From positions 96,862 to 160,861 of IMG/VR virus record IMGVR_UViG_3300025687_000001: 64,000 nucleotides of DNA; one strand, 5' to 3'. The translations under genes were made by a program, and so were the position numbers. This stretch comes from a virus. Below, piece after piece: positions 40,825 through 47,728 of this stretch (position 1 is its first letter; every line of letters starts with the position of its first letter). The notes under the pieces are model-generated. The model ran no database searches. It saw nothing but the letters and a program-made list of their open reading frames with translations, and was not told where the DNA came from.

Positions 40825-41413
40825 CCAGCTTTTCGCCTGGTTCCTGAAACCGGTTAACCCTGACTACATGGCTCGCATGGTTACGACTATCGGGTCCACT
40901 ATTTACTGGCCTAAGCAACGCTGGGAAGAGGCTTACGCGTGGCAACGCTTTGCTACGCAAGCACACGAGATGCAGCACGTGCTAGACCACCGAAAGTACT
41001 GGTACGTGTATGTGTGGAGCTACCTGCTGCCCCAAGTAGCAGCGCTGTCGATATTTTTAGCCTTCGGCGCATTCTGGAATCCCCTCTGGTGGTTCAGCCT
41101 GTTTGGCCTGGTGTTTCTAATCCCTGGGATACCTAGCCCCAGGGCCTTTTGGGAACTACGCGCGTACAAGGTCAGCCACGCCATTTACAGCCTGAAAAAG
41201 GGCTACAACGACGGCGATTACGCTGACTACCTGGCGGAAGTATTCGCAGGGCCCAAGTACATGTGGATGTACCGGGACCGAGACCACATCGTGCAGAGTC
41301 TCACAGCTAGTACTGCTGCGGTGCTTCGAGGCGAGCCGGACCCGTCTATGCCGTGGCTTCGAGAGGTCATCGCAATCATAGAGGAGAATAGGTTAAAAGA
41401 GAGGGATGAATAG
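40730..41413 (+). CDS. Membrane zinc metallopeptidase-like protein
   Basis: 227 residues from GTG 40730. QAHEMQHVLDH (HExxH) is followed by two hydrophobic segments (YVYVWSYLLPQVAALSIFLA and WWFSLFGLVFLIPG) and RAFWELRAY, whose Glu could be the third zinc ligand. Substrate unknown; active-site placement near the membrane is inferred. Confidence 0.7.
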   Translation: MLVNFNKALDALTHRMETQGVKTVWKETSKLNQLFAWFLKPVNPDYMARMVTTIGSTIYWPKQRWEEAYAWQRFATQAHEMQHVLDHRKYWYVYVWSYLLPQVAALSIFLAFGAFWNPLWWFSLFGLVFLIPGIPSPRAFWELRAYKVSHAIYSLKKGYNDGDYADYLAEVFAGPKYMWMYRDRDHIVQSLTASTAAVLRGEPDPSMPWLREVIAIIEENRLKERDE

Positions 41414-41792
41414 TATGCGTTCTTCCTCGACAACCTACTTGGACTGCAACACGGTCCGTCTGACTGAGCTCAGCACTTCGGTCCAGCCGGAGCCCAAGAC
41501 CAGCGACAACTCCCGCAACGTAGCGTTTCAAGCTATGCAAGAGCTGAGGCAGTTGCACACGGCTGATTCGGTGGTCTCCATGCTAGACCAGCGCCGCGAG
41601 TTTGGGCGTCGGAAGTACGGGACTCCTCTGCTCAGCCACAATGGGCGCGACGCTAACTGCGATGCAGCGCAAGAGATGCTAGACGCGCTGGTCTACGTAA
41701 CCCAGGCTAAGATGGAAGGCCGGGACACTCGAGAGTTACTTCCCTTGGCCCAGACCCTGCTCAGGGTGGTCATCAGTGGGTGCGAAGAGTAA
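41406..41792 (+). CDS. MazG-like nucleotide pyrophosphohydrolase
   Basis: 128 residues. REFGRRKYGTPLL followed by DAAQEMLDALVYVTQAKME is the pattern of phage MazG/dATP-type pyrophosphohydrolases, where the Glu/Asp helix binds magnesium. Expected to hydrolyse (d)NTPs to monophosphates. It starts inside the metallopeptidase gene. Confidence 0.65.
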   Translation: MNSMRSSSTTYLDCNTVRLTELSTSVQPEPKTSDNSRNVAFQAMQELRQLHTADSVVSMLDQRREFGRRKYGTPLLSHNGRDANCDAAQEMLDALVYVTQAKMEGRDTRELLPLAQTLLRVVISGCEE

Positions 41793-42150
41793 CCCAACCG
41801 ACTACAAGCTTCCCCTCAACCTGGTAACAGCGCAAGCAGCGCTAGCAGCGTGTGGCTGGGAACCACACCTCTATCCTCGAGAGCCAATAGGCCAAGAGGA
41901 GCTAGTCTACTTTAGGATAAAGCAGCGGAATCCTTTCGCGGAGTTGCGGCTAAAGCTAAGCCTGGGCGATGACTGGTGCCGCATGTACTTCAGCGCTGTA
42001 TCGGACTTCCGAGGCCAGCCACCTAACTCGTACCAGCAGTACGCCTCCACAGAGAGGGTGGCTCACAGTATGGCGGAGTTTGTAGCGCACGCCACGCGCG
42101 TACCGCACGAGTACCTCTATGAGGGAAAGTATGTCAAAAACGTCCGTTGA
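41776..42150 (+). CDS. Array-family paralogue outside the main array
   Basis: 124 residues from GTG 41776. LVTAQAALAACGWEPHLYP and AELRLKLSLGDDW, then MAEFVAHATRVPHEYL. Overlaps neighbours by 17 and 20 nt. Confidence 0.65.
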   Translation: MGAKSNPTDYKLPLNLVTAQAALAACGWEPHLYPREPIGQEELVYFRIKQRNPFAELRLKLSLGDDWCRMYFSAVSDFRGQPPNSYQQYASTERVAHSMAEFVAHATRVPHEYLYEGKYVKNVR

Positions 42151-42445
42151 CCACCAAACCGCCCTGCTTGCACTGTCCTTGCACGGCTGGGAGACAGTAG
42201 AGCTCTCCAACGGAGGTAAATACCAACACCGTTTCGTGGGGGGCCAATACTACACGGTTAGCGTGGTCTCCCCGACCGCGCATCCAGGTCTCATGGAAGT
42301 CTTTGTTAGCAGCGCGACTAGGCTGTCTTCGAGGGCCGTTGACCTCGTAGCTCATGCTACGGTCTACAGTATCCCCGAGCTTCTAGGAACCACCGCCAAA
42401 AACCTAGAGGAGCACCGCCAAAAACCTAGAGGAGCACCTACATGA
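42131..42445 (+). CDS. Array-family paralogue outside the main array
   Basis: 104 residues from ATG 42131. HQTALLALSLHGWETVE, YYTVSVVSPTAHPGLMEVFV, and a helix VDLVAHATVY similar to the preceding gene (FVAHAT), so the two are sister copies. A 22-nt tandem duplication forms its tail. Confidence 0.65.
   Translation: MSKTSVDHQTALLALSLHGWETVELSNGGKYQHRFVGGQYYTVSVVSPTAHPGLMEVFVSSATRLSSRAVDLVAHATVYSIPELLGTTAKNLEEHRQKPRGAPT
42391..42434 (+). repeat. 22-nt tandem duplication carrying a ribosome site
   Basis: Two exact copies of a 22-nt unit starting CACCGCCAAAAACC and ending GAGGAG. The second GAGGAG is the ribosome site of the ATG at 42442. Confidence 0.85.
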
Positions 42446-42723
42446 ATGAGAACACAACCAGTGCTAGACGCGTAGGACTGACTCCTCTTTTAGCTCGCTT
42501 AGCCTGGTACTACGCGAAAAAGGGAGAGGGTCAGTACTACATCGACCACAAGGAATACGACAACGTCGTGGTGTCTCAGCGCTACGATTGGACCGTCGTA
42601 GACGGCGTGGGCCAGGGCTGCCTAGAAGTTTCGTTTCGCCTCGGTAGGGAGAAAATTCGTAGTATTGAGCTAGGTGTACACATTGTTGGGGCGAGAGGGG
42701 AGCCTCTAGTCCGGGAAACGTAG
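42442..42723 (+). CDS. Hypothetical, possibly array-family protein
   Basis: 93 residues. LTPLLARLAWYYAKKGEG, then strands VVVSQRYDWTVVDG and CLEVSFRLG. The C-terminal helix is missing. Confidence 0.55.
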   Translation: MNENTTSARRVGLTPLLARLAWYYAKKGEGQYYIDHKEYDNVVVSQRYDWTVVDGVGQGCLEVSFRLGREKIRSIELGVHIVGARGEPLVRET

Positions 42724-42727
42724 CGCA

Positions 42728-43123
42728 ATGGGTGTTGTGGCTTTTACAGTGCCGATCCTCTCTAGGATTTCCCACAACACTGCGCTGATGGACCTCTTCC
42801 TGGACATGGACCGGGACTTTCAGCTAGACCAGTTGCTCATAGCCGACCGCTACAAAAACGGCGTACTCAAGCTAGTACAGCTCCACAAGGAGCGGTTTGG
42901 GACGCAGGATGGCTGCACGCGTGACAGCCAGAATAAACTGCACTACTGGTGGTTTACGGACAGCGGATGCGTTGTTTACGTCAACAACCACCACGGCATC
43001 GACTTCCAGGTGCCTGCCTCCATGACCGCAGAAGAAGCCTTCGACGCCTGGCAGCGCTACCGGAGTCAGGTAGTTTGCTTGATTGGTGACGAGGATGGCG
43101 GGGACCCTGACTGGGTCAGCTGA
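42728..43123 (+). CDS. Hypothetical protein
   Basis: 131 residues. Acidic, with an N-terminal hydrophobic strand, NKLHYWWFTDSGCVVYV, and MTAEEAFDAWQRYRSQ near the end. No known motif. Confidence 0.6.
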   Translation: MGVVAFTVPILSRISHNTALMDLFLDMDRDFQLDQLLIADRYKNGVLKLVQLHKERFGTQDGCTRDSQNKLHYWWFTDSGCVVYVNNHHGIDFQVPASMTAEEAFDAWQRYRSQVVCLIGDEDGGDPDWVS

Positions 43124-43148
43124 ACGCGCAAATCCGTAGTTAAATTCA

Positions 43149-43157
43149 GGCATAAGT
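43149..43157 (+). promoter_or_regulatory. AGGCATAAGT promoter box
   Basis: TTCAGGCATAAGTAT with ATAAG at 43152, 8 nt before a 13-codon ATG frame at 43160. A second ATAAG (43208) follows. Confidence 0.5.
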
Positions 43158-43159
43158 AT

Positions 43160-43201
43160 ATGCGCACCCGAAAACTACATATGGCCTTACTATGGCCGTG
43201 A
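43160..43201 (+). CDS. Leader-peptide-sized ORF, 13 residues
   Basis: A basic 13-residue frame between two promoter boxes. It may be a leader or simply transcript sequence. Confidence 0.2.
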   Translation: MRTRKLHMALLWP

Positions 43202-43205
43202 GAAA

Positions 43206-43213
43206 GGATAAGT
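43206..43213 (+). promoter_or_regulatory. GGATAAGT promoter box
   Basis: ATAAG at 43208 is 10 nt before ATG 43218. Two boxes 56 nt apart suggest tandem promoters. Confidence 0.45.
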
Positions 43214-43217
43214 CGAC

Positions 43218-43451
43218 ATGGGCCTCGAAAGCCTGGAGTGCTGCGAGTACGACTTGGAGGGCCTGGTCAAGGACCCCGTCAAGGGTCTGACCCAGATCCT
43301 GGAGCTGGACTACGAGGTCCTCGGCGACCTCATTGAGGATCTCGAGTGGTGGCTCGAGAACCTCGAGGACGAGGAAATCCCCACCGCCAACAAGGTGTTC
43401 GCGGAGAGCCTGATCTCCGCGGCCCGTAAGCGCCGGGCGCAGCTCGCCTAA
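43218..43451 (+). CDS. Small highly acidic protein
   Basis: 77 residues. Long runs of Glu/Asp/Leu (DLIEDLEWWLENLEDEE) and a short basic end. A DNA-mimic-like charge pattern, as in several anti-defence proteins, is an inference. Strong GAG/CTC codon bias suggests high expression. Confidence 0.65.
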   Translation: MGLESLECCEYDLEGLVKDPVKGLTQILELDYEVLGDLIEDLEWWLENLEDEEIPTANKVFAESLISAARKRRAQLA

Positions 43452-43454
43452 TCA

Positions 43455-43496
<42 letters not shown>

Positions 43497-43508
43497 GGAG
43501 GGCTTACT

Positions 43509-43928
43509 ATGCCTCGCCTCGCCTCGCCGGTCGTCGTGGAGTTCCACGACGACCACCGTGCCCAGTTGAACTCGGACATCTCGTCCGGAATCCTGTTTGT
43601 CGGCCTTCGGGCCGACAACCCCCACAAGATTTTCTTCCCGGGGTACGAGGGGGGACGCTTCTGTGTCAACCCCCTCTACCGCGGGGACAAGGGAGAGGTC
43701 CGACTCTCCCGCTGGTCGGTGGCCGGCGTCATCTCCCCTAAGGAGATGGACCGGCTGGTCTCGGGCGAGGTTCGCTGGGTCGCCCAGGGTGATTGGTTGT
43801 TCTTCCTAGCCAACAACCCCGCCACCCCCGAGCAGATCGGCAGAGCCCACGACAAATTCATGGACCACCACCACGGGCGGGGGGTCTCCGACGACCTCCC
43901 GCTGCTGATCGGTCTGGAACGCCGCTAG
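43509..43928 (+). CDS. Hypothetical protein
   Basis: 139 residues with a strong site (AAGGAGG). Contains a beta-rich core (GILFVGLRADNPHKIFFPGYEG), an acidic/His region (MDHHHGRG). Codon bias points to high expression. Ends in a strong terminator pair. Confidence 0.65.
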   Translation: MPRLASPVVVEFHDDHRAQLNSDISSGILFVGLRADNPHKIFFPGYEGGRFCVNPLYRGDKGEVRLSRWSVAGVISPKEMDRLVSGEVRWVAQGDWLFFLANNPATPEQIGRAHDKFMDHHHGRGVSDDLPLLIGLERR

Positions 43929-43978
43929 CCTTCGGGCTAGCGGCAGCGACGGGGGCTAACTACCCCCGCTCGTTTTTA
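43921..43978 (+). terminator. Double terminator with UUCG hairpin
   Basis: GCCGCTAGCC-TTCG-GGCTAGCGGC is a perfect 10-bp stem with a stable UUCG loop overlapping the stop. Next CGGGGG/CCCCCG (43950-43968) is followed by CTCGTTTTTA. Confidence 0.85.
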
Positions 43979-43982
43979 GCTT

Positions 43983-44126
43983 CTACTTCCCCCCACTCCC
44001 ACGACCAGAAGAGCTCGCAGGGTAGACACTCGGACCAGGGAGCTTAGGCTTCTCGGCTTCTTCCTTCTTGCGCCGCTCACGTCGTACTTTACGCTCCCAT
44101 TCAATTAGCTCACCGAGGGACATCAT
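43983..44126 (-). CDS. Small basic protein, minus strand (tentative)
   Basis: 47 residues. MMSLGELIEWERKVRRERR then a Lys/Glu and Gly/Ser-rich tail. AGGAG lies about 13 nt before the start. A longer frame in the same phase extends antisense through the 44205 gene and is not credible. Confidence 0.4.
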   Translation of the reverse strand: MMSLGELIEWERKVRRERRKKEEAEKPKLPGPSVYPASSSGRGSGGK

Positions 44127-44191
44127 GGGGTGAAGGAACTCCTGTTGTTGTGTGAGTAAAGTATATACACGCAAATCGGCGGTGGGAAGAT

Positions 44192-44200
44192 GGCATAAGT
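44192..44200 (+). promoter_or_regulatory. TGGCATAAGT promoter box
   Basis: ATAAG at 44195, 10 nt before GTG 44205. A nearby GTATATAC palindrome (44161-44168) may belong to a divergent promoter. Confidence 0.55.
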
Positions 44201-44204
44201 ATAC

Positions 44205-44666
44205 GTGAAAGGAGGAAGCTTGCTGTCCGAGACTCTCTCGGCAGAGGCGGCTCTCCTGGTGCGCGCGGCTCTCCTCTCGAAGGAAGCAGTCCGCCCGTTC
44301 ACGGATCGGTACCGCCAGGCTTGCGCCTGGACGACCAAGGTCCGTAACGGGAGGGTGCTTACCCCCGAGGTGGAGCAGCGGCGGCTCGAGGGGCTTCTCC
44401 TCGAGGGCTTCTTGGCGGAGGTTCGTGACTTCGTCAAGGGGCTCGAGAGGGAGGCCGTTCGCCTGAGGGCTCTCGCGAGAGATGCCAAGAAGGCGGAGAC
44501 CGAGGCTGCCCGTAAGGCCTACGCCGAGGCTCACACCGACGACTCGCCCCGTAAGGGGCGCGTCCGCGGTGGGAACCGGGCGAAGGGCGGGTATCCGAGG
44601 TGGTCGAGCGCGGCGGTCGACCCGGTCATGTACGAGGCCGGGATCGTCGCCTGGCGGCGCCAGTAG
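44205..44666 (+). CDS. Hypothetical helical protein with basic tail
   Basis: 153 residues from GTG 44205. Glu/Arg/Ala-rich helices (residues 10-105) are followed by a very basic Gly/Arg segment (SPRKGRVRGGNRAKGGYPRW). Could bind nucleic acid. Strong codon bias. Confidence 0.65.
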   Translation: MKGGSLLSETLSAEAALLVRAALLSKEAVRPFTDRYRQACAWTTKVRNGRVLTPEVEQRRLEGLLLEGFLAEVRDFVKGLEREAVRLRALARDAKKAETEAARKAYAEAHTDDSPRKGRVRGGNRAKGGYPRWSSAAVDPVMYEAGIVAWRRQ

Positions 44667-44682
44667 GGTCCCTCTGGACCCG
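44667..44682 (+). terminator. Hairpin after the 44205 gene
   Basis: GGGTCC-CTCT-GGACCC starts at the stop codon; no U-run. The following 270 nt to 44940 hold no gene I can support. Confidence 0.4.
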
Positions 44683-44938
44683 TACACGGCGGTTGTACGG
44701 CGTAGAGTGCACATGGCACGGAGGAGAAATTCCGTGTGAGGATGTGCTGAGCCAATTAGCGTTTGGCTCGGAAAAAGAAGGGGTGTACTCGCGTACAGCG
44801 AGAGTTCCCCCAAACGTAGGCGCCCAGGATGGGGGCCGGAGAGAAGAGGCTGTGCGAGTTCTTTGGGCAGAGCGCCTCTGCGGAACAACACCAAGTTCCG
44901 CCTTCTCTTTAGCCGGCACAAACCAGTAAGCCCTTTCG

Positions 44939-44947
44939 GGCATAAGA
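44939..44947 (+). promoter_or_regulatory. GGGCATAAG promoter box
   Basis: CGGGCATAAGATAG with ATAAG at 44942, 10 nt before ATG 44952. Confidence 0.55.
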
Positions 44948-44951
44948 TAGT

Positions 44952-45290
44952 ATGAGCAAAGTAAAGCTCGCTCCCTCTAGGGGAGCAGAAACCATTAGAC
45001 TCCTCCTCGACGAGGAGTACGGCTACCGCTCCTGGGTGTGGGACAGCGGTATGTCAGCGAAGGAGCTGATCTCCTGGTGGAAGAACCTCCACTCGGTGAT
45101 GATCGGCTTCTTCGACCCCAGGAAGCTGCCCGGAAGCTTCATGGAGATCGAGGACAAGGTCTTCGATCAGTTGGACGTGGACCCGCGTTGGTGGCGGGGG
45201 CACATCCACACGGATGAGGACAGCTTCATCCGTGCGCCGATTGCAGAGGGGCATACCCTGTATCGGCACGCTGGCTACCGGCGGAAATAG
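44952..45290 (+). CDS. Hypothetical protein
   Basis: 112 residues. Trp-rich alpha/beta protein (YRSWVWDSGMSAKELISWWK; DPRWWRGHIHTDED). Single-gene unit between two promoter boxes. Confidence 0.6.
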   Translation: MSKVKLAPSRGAETIRLLLDEEYGYRSWVWDSGMSAKELISWWKNLHSVMIGFFDPRKLPGSFMEIEDKVFDQLDVDPRWWRGHIHTDEDSFIRAPIAEGHTLYRHAGYRRK

Positions 45291-45303
45291 CCTGTCGTAT
45301 CCG

Positions 45304-45312
45304 GGCATAAGT
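45304..45312 (+). promoter_or_regulatory. GGGCATAAGT promoter box before ncRNA candidate
   Basis: CCGGGCATAAGTATG with ATAAG at 45307. No good gene start follows, unlike other copies. Confidence 0.5.
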
Positions 45313-45314
45313 AT

Positions 45315-45708
45315 GTGAATCGCCAGAGCCCCTGGCTGAAACCACCACAGCCCCATGAGGCAACGCAAGGTGATAAACGCCTGCGAAGCCTGCACCTAGT
45401 ACGGCATGGGGTGGCCCGGGGACATGTGCGTAGCGCTGGCAAGGTGGGCACTCCGGTAAAGCTCTAGACCCCCGGATATCGCGGTGATACCCGCGCAGTA
45501 CTCTCAGTACTGGGGAGTTAATGGCAGAACTCCTATTGCTGAGCCCAAAAGGCGAGGCAGAGAGATTCCTAGTTTCGCGCAGTTCTGCCTGAACCAGCTG
45601 CGCCGAACCACGAACAGCGAGAATCCGGGAACACGAGAGGAGCCGCCTGCCGGCGTGACAGGCAGAGACGCGCGGACGCCCTGAGGCCCCAGGGAATAGC
45701 GTCTTTTT
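45315..45708 (+). ncRNA. Candidate structured non-coding RNA, about 390 nt
   Basis: Bounded by a promoter box and a terminator, with no credible protein. Predicted helices: CCCCATG (from 45351) with CATGGGG (from 45404); AGGTG with CACCT inside it; CGCGG/CCGCG near 45480-45495; CAGTACT-CTC-AGTACTG near 45496-45512; GGAGTT/AACTCC near 45514-45533; AGGCAGA/TCTGCCT near 45554-45590; GCCTG/CAGGC near 45645-45663. I find no tmRNA or RNase P signature. Confidence 0.5.
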
Positions 45709-45710
45709 AG
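45674..45710 (+). terminator. Rho-independent terminator of the ncRNA candidate
   Basis: GACGC with GCGTC outside and CCTG with CAGG inside, then TTTTTAG. Confidence 0.7.
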
Positions 45711-45719
45711 CTTTTACCT

Positions 45720-45729
45720 GGCATAAGTA
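45720..45729 (+). promoter_or_regulatory. TGGCATAAGTA promoter box
   Basis: CCTGGCATAAGTAAG, ATAAG at 45723, 13 nt before ATG 45736. The best match to the consensus. Confidence 0.6.
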
Positions 45730-45735
45730 AGCACA

Positions 45736-46143
45736 ATGGGTGACTACATCCCTCTAGAAAACTGCGTAAAAGGGCGCCTCTACAAGCTCCACTCCCGCAA
45801 TCTCGCTGCTGGCGTTTTTGACGGTAAAAGGGGCTTTATTGGCATCCGAGAGAAGTTCGACCAGCGGTACTTGTTCACGGAGTACCACTGGGACAGCCCG
45901 GCGTTTGCAACGGCGAAACCTATAGAAGACCTAGGCGTAGACGTGCCTGAAGACATCCCCGTCCAGGAATCGCTGGGGAGCTTCGACCAGATCACGCAAC
46001 GCCCAACCGCTTTCGACAAGCCTGTCGCAGATGGTGGCAGGGGCTGGTACTTCACCGACACAGGCGAGGCCAGCCGGGACATCAGGTCCTACAGTAAAAG
46101 CAACGAAGAACTCTTCAAGTGGATACAAAGCACCACGTCATAG
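45736..46143 (+). CDS. Hypothetical protein
   Basis: 135 residues. YIPLENCVKGRLYKLHSRNL then GVFDGKRGFIGIREKF, a beta-barrel-like start. No Shine-Dalgarno, so probably a short-leader message. Overlaps the next gene by 25 nt. Confidence 0.65.
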   Translation: MGDYIPLENCVKGRLYKLHSRNLAAGVFDGKRGFIGIREKFDQRYLFTEYHWDSPAFATAKPIEDLGVDVPEDIPVQESLGSFDQITQRPTAFDKPVADGGRGWYFTDTGEASRDIRSYSKSNEELFKWIQSTTS

Positions 46144-46409
46144 CGACAGTTTTCACCTGTCCGCTATGCGAAGACACCATTGTTTCTCGAGCCACGCACG
46201 ACATGCACAGCTGCTCTTGTGGCGCTGTTAGCATCGACGGCGGGTTCGAGTACTTACGCGGAGCCTGGGACCCCAAGAGGGTCGAGATGCCCGAGGGGCG
46301 CAAGGTAAAGCTGCCCTATACCAAGAAAGAGCTTTACGAAGACTGGGCCAACGGGGCTGACAGGCTTGGAGTGTTCCCGAAGGGGACGGTGTTGGTGGAA
46401 GCCGATTAG
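46119..46409 (+). CDS. Phage zinc-ribbon protein (HDxxxCSCG type)
   Basis: 96 residues from GTG 46119. FTCPLCEDTIVSRATHDMHS then CSCGAVSIDGGFEYLRG is a recurrent phage family with a four-Cys zinc site and a conserved DGG-x-x-YLR strand (I recall it as DUF7695-like). Function unknown. Confidence 0.7.
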   Translation: MDTKHHVIATVFTCPLCEDTIVSRATHDMHSCSCGAVSIDGGFEYLRGAWDPKRVEMPEGRKVKLPYTKKELYEDWANGADRLGVFPKGTVLVEAD

Positions 46410-46498
46410 TAAAATCGTCTACCAGGCATTAGGCCTGCCTATACATCTGGGTCCGCTGTCACGTTCGACGTCCCCCGCGATATCCTACTGTGGCTACT

Positions 46499-46534
46499 CG
46501 GCGTCCGCAGAGCGGATCCTGAGACGCCGTTTAA
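46499..46534 (+). terminator. Weak hairpin terminator
   Basis: CGGCGTC and GACGCCG with a 17-nt loop, then TTTAA. The rest of the 46410-46553 gap has no gene; a strong AAGGAG precedes 46554. Confidence 0.4.
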
Positions 46535-46553
46535 CGATCTAAGGAGCAAGTGA

Positions 46554-46868
46554 TTGGAACTCCTCTACGACGGTAAGACCGTTGAGTTCGAAGACTTCGA
46601 TGGTGGGGAGGTCATCAAGATCAACCTCCACTTCGACGGCGAAGACGGCGAGGGCATCTGGGCGATGTTGCGCCCTGATGACCAGAAGGCCTACGACAAC
46701 GACGAGAGCGGCAAGCTCGTCGTCTGCTCCCTGCGAAACAAGAGCCTTCACGGCGTACCGTGGGGCGCGTTCATCCTGGCGGAGTTGCAGGGGTCGGGGC
46801 GTCCCTCGACCAACCTGAGTCTGATGGACGGGAAAATGCTGGTGAGCGAGCTAGCTCGCAAATCCTGA
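46554..46868 (+). CDS. Small acidic hypothetical protein
   Basis: 104 residues from TTG 46554, supported by AAGGAG 8 nt upstream. Acidic (DFDGGEVIKINLHFDGEDGE). High codon bias. Confidence 0.6.
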   Translation: MELLYDGKTVEFEDFDGGEVIKINLHFDGEDGEGIWAMLRPDDQKAYDNDESGKLVVCSLRNKSLHGVPWGAFILAELQGSGRPSTNLSLMDGKMLVSELARKS

Positions 46869-46880
46869 CCCAGCCGGGGG

Positions 46881-46920
46881 AACTCCTGGGCCTGCGTGAG
46901 TAGGCCTGGGAGTTTCTTTA
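46881..46920 (+). terminator. Rho-independent terminator
   Basis: AACTCCTGGGCCT pairs with AGGCCTGGGAGTT (13 bp with two wobbles) around 8 nt, then TCTTTA. Confidence 0.75.
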
Positions 46921-46946
46921 GGTCGCAAATCCGGATAGCAAATCAG

Positions 46947-46954
46947 TCATAAGT
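46947..46954 (+). promoter_or_regulatory. TCATAAGTA promoter box
   Basis: CAGTCATAAGTAAG, ATAAG at 46949. The nearest start (GTG 46975) is 26 nt away, so this transcript would have a longer leader. Confidence 0.5.
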
Positions 46955-46974
46955 AAGTAAGCGCAACAATCTGG

Positions 46975-47295
46975 GTGCGCGCCTTTGTTTCAGCCACCAC
47001 CAACCATCAATGGGGAGGTACAATCTTGGCTCACGGAGCCTGCGAAGACTGTGTGTGCTCGCACGCCGAGTGTGAGTGCCCCACCGTCGTGGAGCACTTC
47101 GACGACTGGGACCCGGCCCGCGCGCGGGTCTTGGTGTCCCAGTTGGCAGGGTGCCCCTTCGAAGACGTCCTGGCCTTCCGGCCGGGGCGAGATGAGATCC
47201 TGGGGCTGCTCGGCAGCTTCAGGGTCAAGACCCGCACCTACTCCGTGGTGCGGACGCAGCGTGGGGTGGCCTGGAGGGGCCGGTCCAAGCTGTGA
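46975..47295 (+). CDS. Small Cys-rich protein
   Basis: 106 residues from GTG 46975; TTG 47026 after GGGGAGG is an attractive alternative (residue 18). CEDCVCSHAECECP is a dense Cys cluster near the N-terminus, the rest is alpha/beta with a basic end. Confidence 0.55.
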   Translation: MRAFVSATTNHQWGGTILAHGACEDCVCSHAECECPTVVEHFDDWDPARARVLVSQLAGCPFEDVLAFRPGRDEILGLLGSFRVKTRTYSVVRTQRGVAWRGRSKL

Positions 47296-47299
47296 GAGT

Positions 47300-47344
47300 C
47301 GGGAGCGCTGCGTAAACCCGCGCGGCGCTCCCGGTTCGTTTTTA
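47300..47344 (+). terminator. Rho-independent terminator
   Basis: CGGGAGCGC and GCGCTCCCG form a perfect 9-bp stem around 16 nt, then GTTCGTTTTTA. Confidence 0.85.
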
Positions 47345-47347
47345 GAC

Positions 47348-47728
47348 ATGAAGGTTTACGATTACTGGCGGGTGCACGCAGAGTTAGACCTGTGTGGGTT
47401 CCCTGCCAAGGACGTTTGGAAGGACGCCTACCATCTAGCGCGGTGGGTATGCAGAATTCCGTGTAAGAACGGGCAGTGGGTGCTCTCGGTATTAGCCGGG
47501 GCTAGCGTGTACTCCTCGCCCAGGGACTTGCTCAGAAACCCAGCTGAGTACTTTGACGTAGAGGTTGCTATCCTGCCCGGAGTAGAAAACCCCAATCAGG
47601 GCCAATGGGCGAGCCGTGCAGACTTACCGGATGCGCTCAAGACCCTTATGGAGCCTGGTGGAAATAAGGGCGTTCTACCCTATGTCTCCTGGGAAGACGT
47701 GCAGCGCATCTATGACTGGTTTGCTTAG
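47348..47728 (+). CDS. Array-family-like protein, isolated copy
   Basis: 126 residues from ATG 47348, 4 nt after the terminator's T-run and with no visible ribosome site. WRVHAELDLCGFPAKDV is a family helix; QWVLSVLAGASVY a core strand; SWEDVQRIYDWF the end. Convergent with the structural block, stops overlapping by 4 nt. Confidence 0.55.
   Translation: MKVYDYWRVHAELDLCGFPAKDVWKDAYHLARWVCRIPCKNGQWVLSVLAGASVYSSPRDLLRNPAEYFDVEVAILPGVENPNQGQWASRADLPDALKTLMEPGGNKGVLPYVSWEDVQRIYDWFA

Noticed and set aside
43983-44921. A 312-codon minus-strand frame
   Set aside because: Most of it is antisense to the 44205 gene, which has its own promoter box. Only the last 47 codons are kept as a tentative gene.
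44600-44929. A 109-codon plus frame after the 44205 gene
   Set aside because: Overlaps the end of that gene with shadow-like Arg/Gly composition; no start signal within the gap.
45315-45467. A 50-codon frame inside the ncRNA candidate
   Set aside because: No ribosome site, low-quality composition and strong secondary structure; RNA function preferred.
46985-47347. Upstream extension of the 47348 gene
   Set aside because: It would run through a strong terminator and over the Cys-rich gene at 46975. The family match begins just after ATG 47348.
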